Shown: positions 1-12,515 of the stretch, one piece after another
Position numbering within the stretch: position 1 is the first letter of the stretch
Layout: every line of letters starts with the position of its first letter
NCBI GenBank assembly: GCA_025024175.1
Contig: QCXZ01000086.1
Coordinates: forward strand, 14,660,245-14,724,244
Reading direction: 5' to 3'
DNA length: 64,000 bases
Source: Rhyzopertha dominica
Taxonomy: Eukaryota > Arthropoda > Insecta > Coleoptera > Bostrichidae
Translations under genes and position numbers: made by a program
The notes under the pieces: model-generated
The model's input: only the letters and a program-made list of their open reading frames with translations
Databases searched by the model: none
Told to the model about the DNA's origin: nothing

Positions 1-944
1 TGGTTTAAATATTCGGTATTTACTGTAAACTTAACCTCACTTTCTTGCAAAACCTTGTGCTTTGTATATAATAGTGATATTGCGTGTGAATTTTCCATTG
101 AACGTTGCTGATAATGAAACAGAAGTTGAGAGACCAGTAATTAATGAATATCAAATTACTAAATAAAATCCCATGCTTTATGAAGTTAAATAACAATTGT
201 TAACCATTTAAAAGTGTAAAGGACAACACTTTGCCCTGAGGGTAGTAATTTATTATTAGATTTAATGAATAATTCTATACTGTAATTTTGAACAACCATT
301 TATTATTTAAAAGTTGAAAACTTGATAACTGGTCTACGTGGATTGACTAAATTATTTCGTTGGAAATCTATCAGCTACAAGAAAATTAGCATTCAAATAA
401 AAATTTAGAATGTAACAACTGAATTTGCAAGAATAATTTAGAATTGTAAAATTTTGTCTATTGTACTGTGTGTTTAAACCATATTGAATGATTAGCTAAC
501 AAAGAATTTCATGTAACATGCCCGTATTTTTATCTTATCAATTTATTTTTTGCAGGACTGATCATCATAGTTAGTGGCTTCAATGACCTTCATATACATA
601 TAAGTGCAATGTTCTTTTTTAAATTTTGTATTCGAAAAGTTTTTACTAATTAACTTTACAAGTACACGCTATATTTTTTATGCTACTATTAGAAGAGCAT
701 TAGGTATGAAATACATATCCATCAAGCATCCACAGCTACAGGTTTTAGCCAAATTCAAGCTGTCCATTAGATGTCAAAAAGCACATCTATAAGATATATA
801 TTTGATATCCACAAAGATATGGATATTTATCCGGACATTTGGACTACTTTTAGACACATCATGGATATCTCTGGACATCTGATAGATGTCATGGATATCC
901 AGAAATTACGTTTTATAGATATCCATTAGAGCAGCTTATGTGGG
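1..944. other. AT-rich stretch without a recognisable gene
   Basis: No coding pattern with recognisable similarity is visible on either strand; the longest open frame (604-792, plus) is AT-driven and resembles nothing I know. Between about 770 and 930 the short words GATATCC, GGATATC and GACATCT recur many times in both orientations, giving a locally degenerate palindromic texture. This is probably old repeat sequence. Confidence 0.5.
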
Positions 945-1415
945 TCTGGGCCACCAGGAGCTAGGTTTTGAAACAGATTTGAGGCAATGGCGAGGATAAC
1001 GTTAAGTTAGCACCCCCCGCAATGATGAGCTTATAACTACTCAAGTAAGGTGGAGCTAGCTTTCTCTTTAGTGGAGCTAGCTGGAGCTAGGTTTTGAAAC
1101 AGATTTGAGCCATGGCGAGGATAACGTTAAGTTAGCACCCCCGCAATGATGAGCTTATAACTACTCAAGTAAGGTGGAGCTAGCTTTCTCTTTAGTGGAG
1201 CTAGCTCTGGGCTAGCTGGAGCTAGTTTTTGAAACAGATTTGAGGCCATGACGAGGATAACGCTAAGTTAGCACCCCCCGCAATGATGAGCTTATAACTA
1301 CTCAAGTAAGGTGGAGCAACCAGGTTTTTATAATAGTGGAGCTAGCTCAGGGCAATCTGGAGCAATGTTTTCAAAAAAATTGCTCAACATGGCGGAGCTA
1401 ACTTAACGGACCCTA
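945..1415 (+). repeat. Tandem array A of a GGAGCTAG-rich ~130-150 bp unit
   Basis: Three units are visible, each holding the words GCGAGGATAACG, GTTAAGTTAGCACCCC, AATGATGAGCTTATAACTAC and GGAGCTAGCT. The block ends in a distinctive tail with a small stem (GAGCAAT ... ATTGCTC), then CATGGCGGAGCTAACTTAAC and GGACCC. The same units and the same tail occur in the same orientation at 57236-58571. The tail also carries GCTAACTTAAC, the reverse complement of the unit word GTTAAGTTAGC. No coding capacity is evident. Confidence 0.9.
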
Positions 1416-1473
1416 AACTAACTTAGTCTCTCCTAATCTAACGGGTAGCAATAAATTTCGAAGCTTCTTAATT

Positions 1474-2640
1474 CTAACGTCGTTCTCTTCCATAAGAATG
1501 ACCCGAAGGACCAGGAATAGGATCATCAGTTTTAACATTGTTCTTGTTTTCCTGTAACAATGGCCTTGTATTATTATCCCGGGGTTTTCTGACAATAATT
1601 TTGTGGTAAGTGTCTTTATCGGTTGTAATTATGATGCTATTATCTGCCATAACTTCGGTTTTCTTAAATTTAGGCAATTTTTTGTCCTATAATTTTGTTT
1701 TAACATAAGTAAATATTTGACTCGAATAATTTTCAGGTTCGCACCTATTTTCGTTCAGCCTAGATATGATGTTTTCTTTAACGGTTTGATTTCTTACGCG
1801 AATTTTCTCAAATAACTTTTTACTGATTTCCTTGTGGTCCTGTACATAATGAGAAAGAACCAGATGATCATTTAAATCAAAAGGATTGGTGATGTCTATA
1901 TGACATAATAATAATAATAAATAATTTCGAAAGATGTAAACTTCGTTACTGAGTGAATGGAATTCAGGATTTAAACTCTTGTGATTTTCTCTGAGACATC
2001 GGAAATGTTCCATCAGACTTGAGTGGAGCCTTTCAACTGGGGAGTTTGCTGTTCTTTGCGGTAATTTTCGTGTAATGTAATTCGATGTGGTGTAGTTTAC
2101 AAAAATGTTCCAAATCTTGGTTTTTGAATTCTGTTCCACAATCTGCTGTAATTTTGAGGGGTAGCCCACGATGGCTTGTATATTCCAAGATATTATCAAC
2201 TACAGATATACCATTGACACTTTTTAGTGGGTATGCTTGCCCACAACGCGAAAATGCATCTATTAGCGTAAGATAAGCCTGTTTGGATATCCTATTCTCG
2301 CCATTAAATGAGGAAACCGTCTTCGCAAGATCAGGAACCACGTTAAATGTTGTTGGCTCTGGTTGTGGTTGTGCAGGTTGCACTTGCACATTCGCTTGCA
2401 TCAGTTGTAACAACTGGTTGTTTTGTCATAATAAAGCATTAACTGCCTCGATTAACTGGGCTATATCTGTTTCGGTGCCTTGATTAGGTCTGACATTTTC
2501 AGCTTGACGTCCTTGATTTTGTGCTAACCCTTTGCCATGCCTACCCAAGTCCGGTAATTCCGGTGGCATCCATCGCTTCCCGACGATTCATATGCCTCTG
2601 ATAAAAGTTTTCAAAAGCATCGCGGTCGTCCATTTCCATG
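1474..2640 (-). pseudogene. Ty3/gypsy retrotransposon remnant: Gag N-terminus joined to integrase
   Basis: Read on the minus strand, the block starts with a Gag-like N-terminus (about 2640-2285, including NVVPDLAKTVSSFNGE, typical of gypsy-group Gag). With no protease, reverse transcriptase or RNase H in between, it passes at about 2275-2285 into an integrase core: LTLIDAFSR, then ITADCGTEF around the second catalytic Asp, then NSPVERLHSS around the catalytic Glu. A downstream open frame (1474-1677) looks like a Pol C-terminal tail. Several frame changes and one stop interrupt the reading. I infer an internal deletion derivative of a gypsy element; LTRs were not recognised. Confidence 0.75.
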
Positions 2641-3243
2641 AATTTTTATTCACACGTGGCATTGCCTGCACGCATAAACGATCGCCGATTGATATCCGCT
2701 GATAATAAACGAAAAGTGTAACTCCTTAGAAACCCCACGGTAAATTTCGCGATAACCCCACACCTGAGGTTGTAGGATGGCCTCGCAATTACATAATACA
2801 CTATTTTTTTTAACGTTTCTTCTTTATTTTAACTTAACTTCACACACAACCATTGTTGTTAACCTCAGGGTTGCCAGATTATTTCGAGCATGTGTCGCCA
2901 AATTTTTGTTACAATTACAGGTGGCTGTAAGAACGTCACGCGCTGTTGTCAATAGATGGTGCGATAATGAAAATCGCCCAGTCATCCAAAGATATTCTAT
3001 TTTGTGCGTTATTTTATGAATAATGGAAAAAAGTAGAAAGGATAAAAAATATATTTTCATACAGATTTATACATATATTAAAAAAAAACAAAACAAAATG
3101 TCACAATCACAGAAATCAAAACTTAACTCACTACTCAAAAGATACATATATTATGTGTTATAAATGAATATATAATGTATTACATAAAAATATGGTCTAT
3201 TTATAAATCATAGTTCTCATTTTGATTGATCACATTTAAAATC

Positions 3244-4240
3244 TCAGTTATGGTTATTGTCATCAGTCTCTCCAGTTTTCTTGTACAATACTTCCAAATT
3301 AAATTCCTTTAACATCTCTTCAGTAGATTCAAATGTAGTACAGCACTTATTATGATTTTTTAAAGATATTTTAATTCTAATTATTGCTTCTAATGTTTGA
3401 ATGCTCATTTTATTACGAATTGTAGTTTTAGTTAAATTCAAAATTGAAAAAATTCTCTCAACAACTGCATTGCTAATAGGCATAATCAACATTTTGATAA
3501 TGAGGACAGCAAGTTCTCGAAAATTAGCCCGACCAGCAGCATCAATGAAACAATAAATTTGTGGCCATAATTCTAAGACGGAGTCTGGAATGTTGTTATT
3601 AAAATGACTCCTCCAATCAACAAATGGCAGCTTCTTCCATTGCTCTTCATATTCTGCACATGATAAAGCTGGATCAAAAAACTCTTCAAGCTTAAGTTCA
3701 TTAAACTTCTTTTGAAATAATGCTAAGCACTGTGAAGCATGGAAGAATCGAACACTTTGGAACAGTTTCATATTTTTTGGGAGTCTTAAACTCATTTGCT
3801 GCAAAAGAAGTTTGAGAAAATTAAATGATCGCATTCTAAATGCTTTTAAATCAGAGTCATTGATCTGGGATGATTTTGAATCAAAATCAACGCCAATATC
3901 AATGTCTTCAATTGACAAGTATGCCAAGTTATTATCTAAAGCATTCATAACTTGCTGCAACAAGTTATTACTATCAAACAAAGGTGAAACAAAAAATGCA
4001 GGTTCAAGTATCCTTCTTGCAAGAGCCATAAATGCTAGGTACATTTCATTGTAAGCACTTCCAATATCTATGTTTTCACATTGAAACATCAAATTAAGGC
4101 GATTTATTTCTTTTAAAATTGGAGTTACAAACATTAAATGGAGCTTCAAGCAATCATCATTAAGCATAGAATGAATCATTCGAGCTGTATAACACTTCTC
4201 AGTATTAGATACTAATTCAAAATGTGTTCTTAGCTCTAAC
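3244..4240 (-). pseudogene. hAT-1 transposase, C-terminal block
   Basis: This is the last third of a hAT transposase, which would cut and join transposon DNA in the nucleus. The open frame runs from the P-element insertion site (4240) to a stop at 3244. Near the C-terminus it has the hAT dimerisation signature: MPISNAVVERIFSILN, then a basic RNK stretch and LEAIIRIKI. Upstream, the frame joins exactly to the middle block at 14643, giving a continuous RILDQWLELRTHFE across the junction. No internal stop is present in this block. It cannot be expressed intact because of the 10.4-kb insertion and an in-frame stop in the first block. Confidence 0.85.
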
Positions 4241-5437
4241 CATTAACTTTATTAAACAGACTGCTCAACCCCATGTATTTTAAAGCAGCGCCTGCCCGTC
4301 TTCTAAATCCAGATGGCTGTAGCATCGCTGTCTTCAGCTACTAGGTGGCGCTTTTCAGTAGATAAAATTATAGGAACTAGGAAACGGAAAGCAGATCATA
4401 TTAGTACTGTTAAACATTTCATAGATGTCGACCAAACAGCATATTGGGCAATGTTGCCAGATTCACCAGATACTGCTATTGAATTTATTCTTAGGCATCC
4501 TTTTTTTACTATTAAATATTGAATGTATCATTCTTTAATAGTTTTAAAAAGGATGTCGTAAATATTTACGAAAGACAGTGTATAGTTAAAGCTACGTTAA
4601 AAACACTTTTCTAAATGGCACCTATAGGAACTACGAATTGATATATATTATTGATGTCCCTTCTGTTTTTATTTCTATGCAATCTCCAAAATTAAATTTA
4701 ATAATCTATATTTTTCAAAGCTTGCAGTAAAAATTCCAAGTTAAATTCCTAAAATTTAATTTTACAGCTGTTTCAAGTGTCATAATTGATAGGTGTTATT
4801 TATTTTGTATTTATAAATCTTCAAATGCAAAAATCCGCCGTATCTACCCAAAATATAATTGGAAAATTAATAAGATTTTAAAGAATTCAATAAAAATATA
4901 CTTGAAAATATTACGTTGAAATGGTCAAAAATGTATAATTTTAAAATAAAACTAGCATCGCAATATTTGTTTTGTTAAGCTGGAATACATCAAAAACTGT
5001 TTTGCATGCCTACTACTACTGCGCTTTATAAATCTATCGGCACTGGGACACTCGTATAAATTACTTATTACGTCACTATTTCTGCACATTTTCTGCATAG
5101 AAACTAGCAGAAACTAGTAAGTACAATGCAGTAAAGAGTGAAGGGCGGGGATAGGGAAAGAAAGCTAAACGCTCAGCGGTCCCGGTCCTGCATCCTGCAT
5201 CCTGCATGGCCTGCATGGTATACGCTCAACACAACGCAATATAGCTAAACACTCAAGAGAAGAGTTTGTGAAATTCGAGTTTAGCGGTATTTTCGTACAT
5301 CCAAGCTCTTCTGTAACGCACGTATTTGTAGAGTGTTCAAGCTCGGTAATTAGCTACAACAAACTGCTCTGAAAATTTTTCATGTTTACACCCGCTATTG
5401 GTTGGTGGATCAGTGGTTTGTGCACGTTATTTTAAAA

Positions 5438-5558
5438 ATGCCTAATATTTGTCAATACGCTGGCTGTGGTGCAACAAAAAGAAAAAATCCTGAAGTGAAA
5501 ATGTATCGTTTTCCTGTAAAGTCGTATAGCCAAGTTCAGGATTGGATAATACATTCAG
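5438..5558 (+). CDS. P-element transposase exon 1: THAP domain, first part
   Basis: The exon encodes the N-terminus of a THAP zinc finger, the sequence-specific DNA-binding module of P-element transposases. I chose the ATG at 5438 rather than the in-frame ATG at 5402, because THAP domains start a few residues before the first Cys (MPNICQYAGC). The first Cys pair (residues 5 and 10) and the conserved Trp (DWIIHSG) are present. The exon ends at a strong donor, CAG|GTAAGT. It splices in phase to 9997, where the second zinc-ligand pair follows (YICEKHF), completing C-x4-C ... C-x2-H. This start/intron arrangement matches other THAP-type P elements. Confidence 0.8.
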
Positions 5559-6164
5559 GTAAGTTTTTTTGTCAATTATTGCATTATTTATGTAGGTATC
5601 AAGTACAGCAGATTACTGTTGGGCAATACGTAATAGGGTACCCCTACAAATTTCTTTACATTTGACTTTTTTTGAAGCAAGTGCAAGTCTAAACTACTAA
5701 ATATTTATATACGGACCTACATCAGTGTAAAAATAAGTAAATAGGCCATAGTTCATCACATGCTGTGATTTCTTCTTTTATTAATGTGAATTAGTAGCTC
5801 ACTTATTTTGGTCTCCTAGGTATCCTACCTGTTATAAATAACTAATTTTCATGCTATTAAACAAAAAAGTTTCAGTCTTGTAGAGAATACGGCTGTATTA
5901 AGTAGCAAATAGCAATGTCAGTATAGTAATTTAGACAGTGTTTACGTGAAAGTAAATATTTTGTGATATATGTTACAAACCAAGTAAAAATTTACAAATT
6001 TATGTTGCCTTTTGCATCTGTATCTAATTAAAACTATTACTTTTATGCTTATGTATGTTAGTGGCAATGGACTGAACAAGTCTTAAACTGCATCATATAG
6101 AACACTAGTTTATTCGTATCAGTTTAAATAAGAAAATACGAGTATACTTACACACAAGGTGTCC

Positions 6165-9100
6165 AGTAAAGAATGGGCCATATGTTAACAGTAGCTTTTT
6201 TGGGTCTAAATGAGCCAAAGAAACTAGCTTACCTTAGTACAGTTTGTTACAGTTTGACAGTTATTATTTTGTTTTTCAAAATATTTTATTCAAATTTGGT
6301 GCATTTACTTAGTCTAGATAAAACAGTATATTTTACAATATGAATAAATTACAGAGGGTACTCAGGACATTTCTTTATTATTTTGTTTTTGCTATCTCTT
6401 ACTTTACTTTGAAAAAGGTATACTTGTCACATATCGGTAAAATTAACTGCTTGAGAGAAATAAATCTATTTTAATGTATCCCTATGTGCTGAACAAAATA
6501 AAGATCATAAAATAATTCAAATCTAAGAAGTATATATCATTAATTTGACAGTCTATTTTATATCAATTAGATAAAACCCAACATAAAAAGGTAAAGAACT
6601 TAGTAAGTAACAGCAGAAAATATTACATGAAAAGCAAATGTGGCTGAAGACAGCTTCAGATTCAGATTCGAGAAACGAATTTTTACAGCGGACCAAACAA
6701 ATCATCAACTATAAACGGTAAACACGCAAAATTACTAATTACGTGGTAATGCTACAACGCAAATTGTGTTAAATCATATCTCCTATCACAAAAATTCAAG
6801 TCTCTGTCATCCAACCTTCCCCTAAAATAATTAATCCCTTAGGACTTAAAACTTTCTCATGAGGAGAAATTAAGAGCCGGTCACCATGAAATTACTCCAT
6901 GAACGATTCAAAAATTCGCAGAGACTAGAGGAATAGTTGATACAGGTTAAAAATAACATATCAATTAGACACGAAAAAATTCAGAGCGACCACCCCGAAA
7001 TCACCCCCGCAAACATTAAAAAATTCACAGAGACTAGCGGAATAGTTGATACAGGTTAAAAATTTGCATGTGGGTCTCTAATATAAGTATATATAACATA
7101 TCAATCAGACACGAAAAAATTCAAAAANTCACAGAGACTAGCGNAATAGTTGATACAGGTTGAAAATTTGCATGTGGGTGTCTAATGTAAGTATACATAA
7201 CANATCAATCAGACACGAAAAAATTCAGAGTCGACCACCCCGAAATCACCCCCGCAAACATTCAAAAATTCACAGAGACTAGCGGAATAGTTGATACAGG
7301 TTGAAAATTTGCATGTGGGTGTCTAATGTAAGTATAAATAACATATCAATCAGACACGAAAAAATTCAGAGTCGACCACCCCGAAATCACCCCCGCAAAC
7401 ATTCAAAAATTCACAGAGACTAGCGGAATAGTTGATACAGGTTGAAAATTTGCATGTGGGTCTCTAATATAACTATAAATAACATATCAATCAGACACGA
7501 AAAAATTCAGAGTCGACCACACCGAAATCACCCCCGCAAACATTCAAAAGTTCACTGAGACTAGCGGAATAGTTGATACAGGTTGAAAATTTGCATGTGG
7601 GTCTCTAATATAAGTAAAAATAACATATCAATCAGACACGAGAATATTCAGAGTGGACCACCCCGAAATCACCCCCGCAAAAATAGATTTAAAGTTTTGC
7701 TTAATTCAAAAATGGGACCATATAGACTCATCAAAGGATGCCGAGTCAAGGCAAATATTCTGGAGAAAACGACTTACCATCTCGAGGTTAAAGTGTCCAT
7801 TGGTTTTATAAAGGGTTTCGAATAAACAACAGAATCTTACTTTGTTACTCCAGATTTGTAGATTGTAGTAAACGTACTGATCCCGACTGTAGAATATTTA
7901 AACTTTCATTTGAAAGTCATATGGAATTTACCTCATATTACAAGAGAACAAATATGTTAACCACAATCAAGAATACTCGTATTTGCCCACATGAGAGGGT
8001 GCCGTAAAGTAAAAATTATCACCCCAAACACACATAAAAGTAAAAATATCGCTGCGGTGGACATAGATACATTTTTAAATGGAAGCTGACAATCCTTGCG
8101 TCTACTGACCATGTACGAAAAAGCAAATTCAGAAGTTCCAGCAGAAAATGATTTTCATAGTGATTCATTTTTTGATATGTATTCTCTGCGAATTTCTGAA
8201 TCCTTGAGCGACGTTGATTTTTTTCGTGACTGATTGATATTTTATTTGTGCTTCTATTAAACGCCCACGTGTAAATGTGTAATCTGTATCAAATATTTCT
8301 CTAGTCTCTGCAAATTTTTTAATATTTGAGTAGTTGATTTCGGCGTGGTCGACTCTGAATTTGTTCGTGTCTGATTGATATGTTATTTATACTTATATTC
8401 GAGACCCACATGCAAATTTTCAACCTGTATCAACTATTCCGCTAGTCTCTGTGAATTTTTGAATGTTTGCGGGGGTGAATTCGGGGTGGTCGACTCTGAA
8501 TTTTTCGTGTCTGATTGATATGTTATTTATACTTATATTCGAGACCCACATGCCAATTTTTAACCTGTATCAACTATTCCGCTAGTCTCTGTGAATTTTT
8601 TAATGTTTGCGGGGGTGATTTCGGGGTGGTCGCTCTGAATTTTTTCGTGTCTAATTGATATGTTATTTTTAACTTGTATCAACTATTCCTCTAATCTCTG
8701 CGAATTTTTGAATCGTTCATGGAGTAATTTCATGGTGACCGGCTCTTAATTTCTCCTCATGAGAAAGTTTTAAGTCCTAAGGGATTAATTATTTTTAGGG
8801 GAAGGTTGGATAGCAGAGACTAGAATTTTTGTGATAGGAGATATGATTTAACACAATTTGCGTTGTAGCATTAGCACGTAATTAGTAATTCTGCGTGTTT
8901 ACCGTTTATGGTTGATGATTTGTTTGGTCCGCTGTAAAAATTCGTTTCTCGAATCTGAATCTGAAGCTGTCTTCAGCCACATGAAAAGCAATACCTATGA
9001 ATAATAATAATAATAATAGCATTAACTATAACCATATTAAGGCATAAATAAATATCTACCTATTTATTTAAAAGAAATCAAAAATGTGTAGAACTTAACA

Positions 9101-9600
9101 GAGGGCATTTCTAACACATTTTAAATAAATAGGTAGATATTCATTTGTGCATTAATATGGTTATTGTTTGTTATTATTATTATTATATTGCTCTTCATAT
9201 TGTATTTTCTGCTGTTACTTAATAAGATTTCTATCTTTTTATATTGGTTTTATTTAATTCACATAAATTAAATTAATGGTATACACTTATAAGATTAGAA
9301 ATATATTTTATGATCATTATTTTGTTCAGTACACAGGGATATTTTTTTTAAGTAAAAAGACCAATCTTTAAGTAAATGTCAAAATATTTTAGAATTATTT
9401 ATTCTACAAAAAGTTATTGCAAAAACAAAATAATAAGGGAGTGTCAAGCGTGCCTTTTATGATTTATTCAGGTTGTAAATATCGTGCCTTATACGGAATG
9501 ATAGATGTACCATATTTGAATACAATATCTTGAAAAGCAAAGGGCAGTGGAAAGTAAGAAAATGATCTACATACTTAATGATGTGTTGGACAAGCACGGT
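6165..9600. repeat. Imperfect long palindrome (MITE-like), split by a foldback element
   Basis: The left arm (about 6165-6638) is the imperfect reverse complement of about 9190-9600. Examples are CAGCAGAAAATATTACATGA against ATATTGTATTTTCTGCTG, and CTATGTGCTGAACAAAATAA against TTATTTTGTTCAGTACACAG. The centre (about 8999-9185) continues the hairpin through ATTAACTATAACCATATTAA and its inverse near 9160, with AATAAT runs on both sides. Removing the foldback at 6639-8981 leaves a near-symmetric ~1.1-kb palindrome. Terminal bases and a TSD were not resolved, and arm identity is clearly below that of the younger inner element. Confidence 0.6.
6639..8981. mobile_element. Foldback-type element with subterminal tandem repeats
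   Basis: The ends are TGTGGCTGAAGACAGC (6639 onward) and its inverse (to 8981), and the inverted similarity extends about 0.7-1 kb inward. Each arm holds tandem copies of a ~140-bp unit (ACGAAAAAATTCAGAGTCG, CACCCCGAAATCACCCCCGC, GACTAGCGGAATAGTTGAT); about five are in the left arm and three in the right. Flanking TGAAAAGCAA copies (6628-6637 and 8982-8991) suggest a 10-11 bp TSD. The ~550-bp centre (about 7690-8250) holds no recognised gene. The architecture matches Drosophila foldback and Galileo-like elements, but I cannot assign a superfamily from sequence alone. Confidence 0.75.
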
Positions 9601-9996
9601 TTTAATTGAAAAAATATGCCTATTTAACTTACACATATAGAAAGTAGTAGTGTAAAATTCTACATAAAATTGTTATGGTTCAGAACAGCAACTAAATGAT
9701 TAGAAGTCATGCGTACCTAGCACAAAAAGCAGAATTTCTAAAGTTTTGGATACGCGTTTATGTAGACTTTGTTTCAAATTTGTTTTAAGGTTCATCTTCT
9801 GAAGTTTCGACATTCAAAATTAAAATTAACACTGTACATATTTATTTAGTGGTAATAACGTAACTTAACATAATTGTGTAAATAACTCTATCCTAAGGTT
9901 CTCTAAACTCAGGTTGAGCTTAGTGTCACCTCTGTCATTACTTGTTTTATATTTACAATCTTTTTACTTTGATCTAAATTTAAATGTATCTTTTAG

Positions 9997-12515
9997 GAAA
10001 TCCATCTTTACTACAACTTGAAATAGATCAACTAAAGGACAGGTACATTTGTGAGAAGCATTTTCAAGATGATGCCTATGTAAATCCAGTGACTAAGAAT
10101 CGTCTAAGGCCTTCAGCAATCCCCATCAAGCACATAGAAGTTCCTTCTACATCTGGAACGTCCCCCCTTCAAAAAGTAAAAGAATCAAAAATTATTTACA
10201 CTAAGAAGACCCAACAGGTAAAACCTTCCCCTTCTAAAAGTGAGTCGCCGGTTACACCAGATAAATCATACATAGAAAAAATTATAAACATGCCATCAAA
10301 ATCGAAGCGTAAGTTACATTTTGAAGACACCCCGGAAANGAAAAAATTGCGATTGCAGGTAAAAGCTCAGAAAAAATTAATAAGCACAAAACGTTCACAT
10401 ATAACAAGGCTGAAACAAAGAATTCGGACACCAAAGTACACTTACACAGACATTGAAAATATATTATAAAGCTTTCCTTTTAAGTCAGAAAGTTCTAAAG
10501 CTTTTGCAGCAATGCAGTTCAAAACAAAAATTTCTCCATGGAAACCCAGTGAGAAAAAAATTTCAATGACTTTGTTTTACAAGTCTCCTGCTACATTTAA
10601 GGCACTTCGACGGGATGGTGTAGTGTTACCAGGTACTTCTACCATCAGAAAGTGGATTGGGAACTCGAAATTTATGCCTGGTTTCAATACATATCTGATG
10701 TGGCAGATTAAACTAAAATTCAGTGGCAAAAATGAAAAAGACAGAATATGTTCAATTTGTTTTGATGAAATGAGTCTAATGGCAAACATAGAGTATACAA
10801 AGGAACTAGACATAATTGAAGGATTAGAAGATCTGGGGCATTTGGGGCGCTTCCCTAAAAATGCGAATTATGCACTTGTATTCATGGCTCGAGGAATTTA
10901 CACCGCTTGGAAGTTACCACTGGCCTACTTTTTATAAAATAGCGGTGTTAAATGTGCAGATTTATGCCTTCTGATAAAAGAAGTTCTAATAAAAGTAATA
11001 GATGCAGGCTTGCTCCCCAAAATTATAGTTTGTGATCAAGGAACAAGTAACCAGAGCGCCCTCAAAAATTTAGGTGTGAGTTGTGAAAAACCATATTTTT
11101 ATCTGAACGAACATAAAATTTTTGCCATTTACGATACACCACACTTAATGAAGAGTATTCGCAATAATCTTTTAACTGGAGATTTTTTACTGGACAACAA
11201 AACAATATCTTTCTCTGATATCAAACATGTATACCAAATAGATAAGAAAAATGACAAATGCAGAGCTTTATTGAAGATCACAGACAAACATATTTACCCA
11301 AATTCTTTTCAAAAAATGAGCGTCAAATTAGCTACTCAATTGCTAAGCCACAGTGTTGCAGCTACAATCAGAACATGTGTAGAAACTGGTGAACTCCAAA
11401 GTCAGTCTGCATCCCATACTGCTGACTTCATTGATTTAGTCGACAAAATATTTGACTGCCTAAACAGCAAAAATTTGTTTTCTAAAAATCCTTATTCATG
11501 TGCTCTTTCCTTATCCAATAAAACTGCTTTGCACATATTTCAGGAGGGGAAAGAGCTTTTCTGTAAGCTAAGTAAGGTAAGCCATAAGAACAGGAAAACA
11601 AGCAGACCTTCTTGTTTCAACGGCATCATTCAAACCATACAGGCAGTTCTGGAATTAACAAAACAGGAAGCTGAAATTCAACCAACCAACTATATTTTAA
11701 CTAATAGGCTCAATCAGGATGTCCTCGAGAATTTATTTTCAATATACAGGCAGAAAGGAGGCTATAATCGAAATCCCACCTCAAAATTGTTCCGAGCAAC
11801 TTTTCGAAGTAACGCTGTGAACTGCCTGATGAAACCATCGGGTTCTGCTAACTGCGAACCGGATGCGGACGAAATGATTAATATCGATGAAAGTTTTTTG
11901 GAATCCTCTATAACAAAATCGCAGTTAACAGATGCATACTCGCAAGATTCAGATGAAAGTGCAAATCCATCATCATCATCTTCCAACAATGGCTCAGACT
12001 ATGGCGACAATAATGGTGCTAGTGTTTCGTTAGAAGATTGTGCCATTAACTATTTTGCGGGATACTTGGCAAAAAAATGTATTGAACATTTTAAATGCAA
12101 AGAATGTGAAAACTTATTAACATGTGATTCACTTTTAATCGACAAAAACCAGTTATTAATATTATACAAGACTTATGATAACATTAATAATTACAATAAT
12201 ACAATGGAAGGCCTGAAAGCACCAAGTAAACAGTTTTGCAGTATTATTACAAAATGTTTGAGAATATTTGAAAATAATTTTATTAAGATCTACCACAAGA
12301 AAAGTATAAGAAAGAGACTGTTGCTTAAATTAAAAAAGAATCATGTTATCATGGCCTGGCTGCAGGATTCGTGCACAGAGCATAAATTATTTACTTTGGA
12401 AAACATGATTGTTGTTAAATTGTATAAAAACTGTAAGATATTGAATCAAAAATCAGTAGCAGTGAGCGCCAGTACCAGCAGTAAACAAAAAATACGGATT
12501 TTGAAGCATATGTAG
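9997..12515 (+). pseudogene. P-element (THAP9-like) transposase, main exon
   Basis: One reading frame of 838 codons contains only two nonsense codons (TAA at 10467-10469 and 10935-10937) and one N (10339). In order it encodes the end of the THAP domain (YICEKHF), a basic coiled region, the P-transposase segment GTSTIRKWIG, a catalytic-region motif FDEMSL, the hallmark IIVCDQGTSNQSALKNLGV followed by YDTPHLMKSIRNNLL, and the C-terminal LNQDVLENLFSIYRQKGGY and NYFAGYLAKKC. With exon 1 the protein would be about 880 residues, close to full-length P/THAP9 proteins. Apart from the two stops, which could be real or sequencing errors, it looks complete. Confidence 0.9.

Larger units (their letters stand above)
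5559..9996 (+). other. Intron of the P-element transposase gene
   Basis: The donor GTAAGT is at 5559 and the acceptor TATCTTTTAG ends at 9996; joining them keeps the reading frame and completes the THAP domain. The 4.4-kb length is mostly explained by a palindromic element (about 6165-9600) and the foldback element inside it (6639-8981). Outside those, the intron is AT-rich with no recognised feature. Confidence 0.75.

Noticed and set aside
1355..1415. Helitron 3' end (hairpin followed 12 bases later by CTAA)
   Set aside because: The shared sequence of the two arrays continues beyond CTAA to GGACCC, so the element does not end there.
2858..2865. GTTAACCT as a TSD of hAT-1
   Set aside because: The corresponding right flank at 23080-23087 is GTTTTTAG and does not match.
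7000..7690. Regular repeats that could suggest a CRISPR array
   Set aside because: The repeats are ~140 bp with no unique spacers, are mirrored in an inverted arm, and lie in a eukaryotic transposon.
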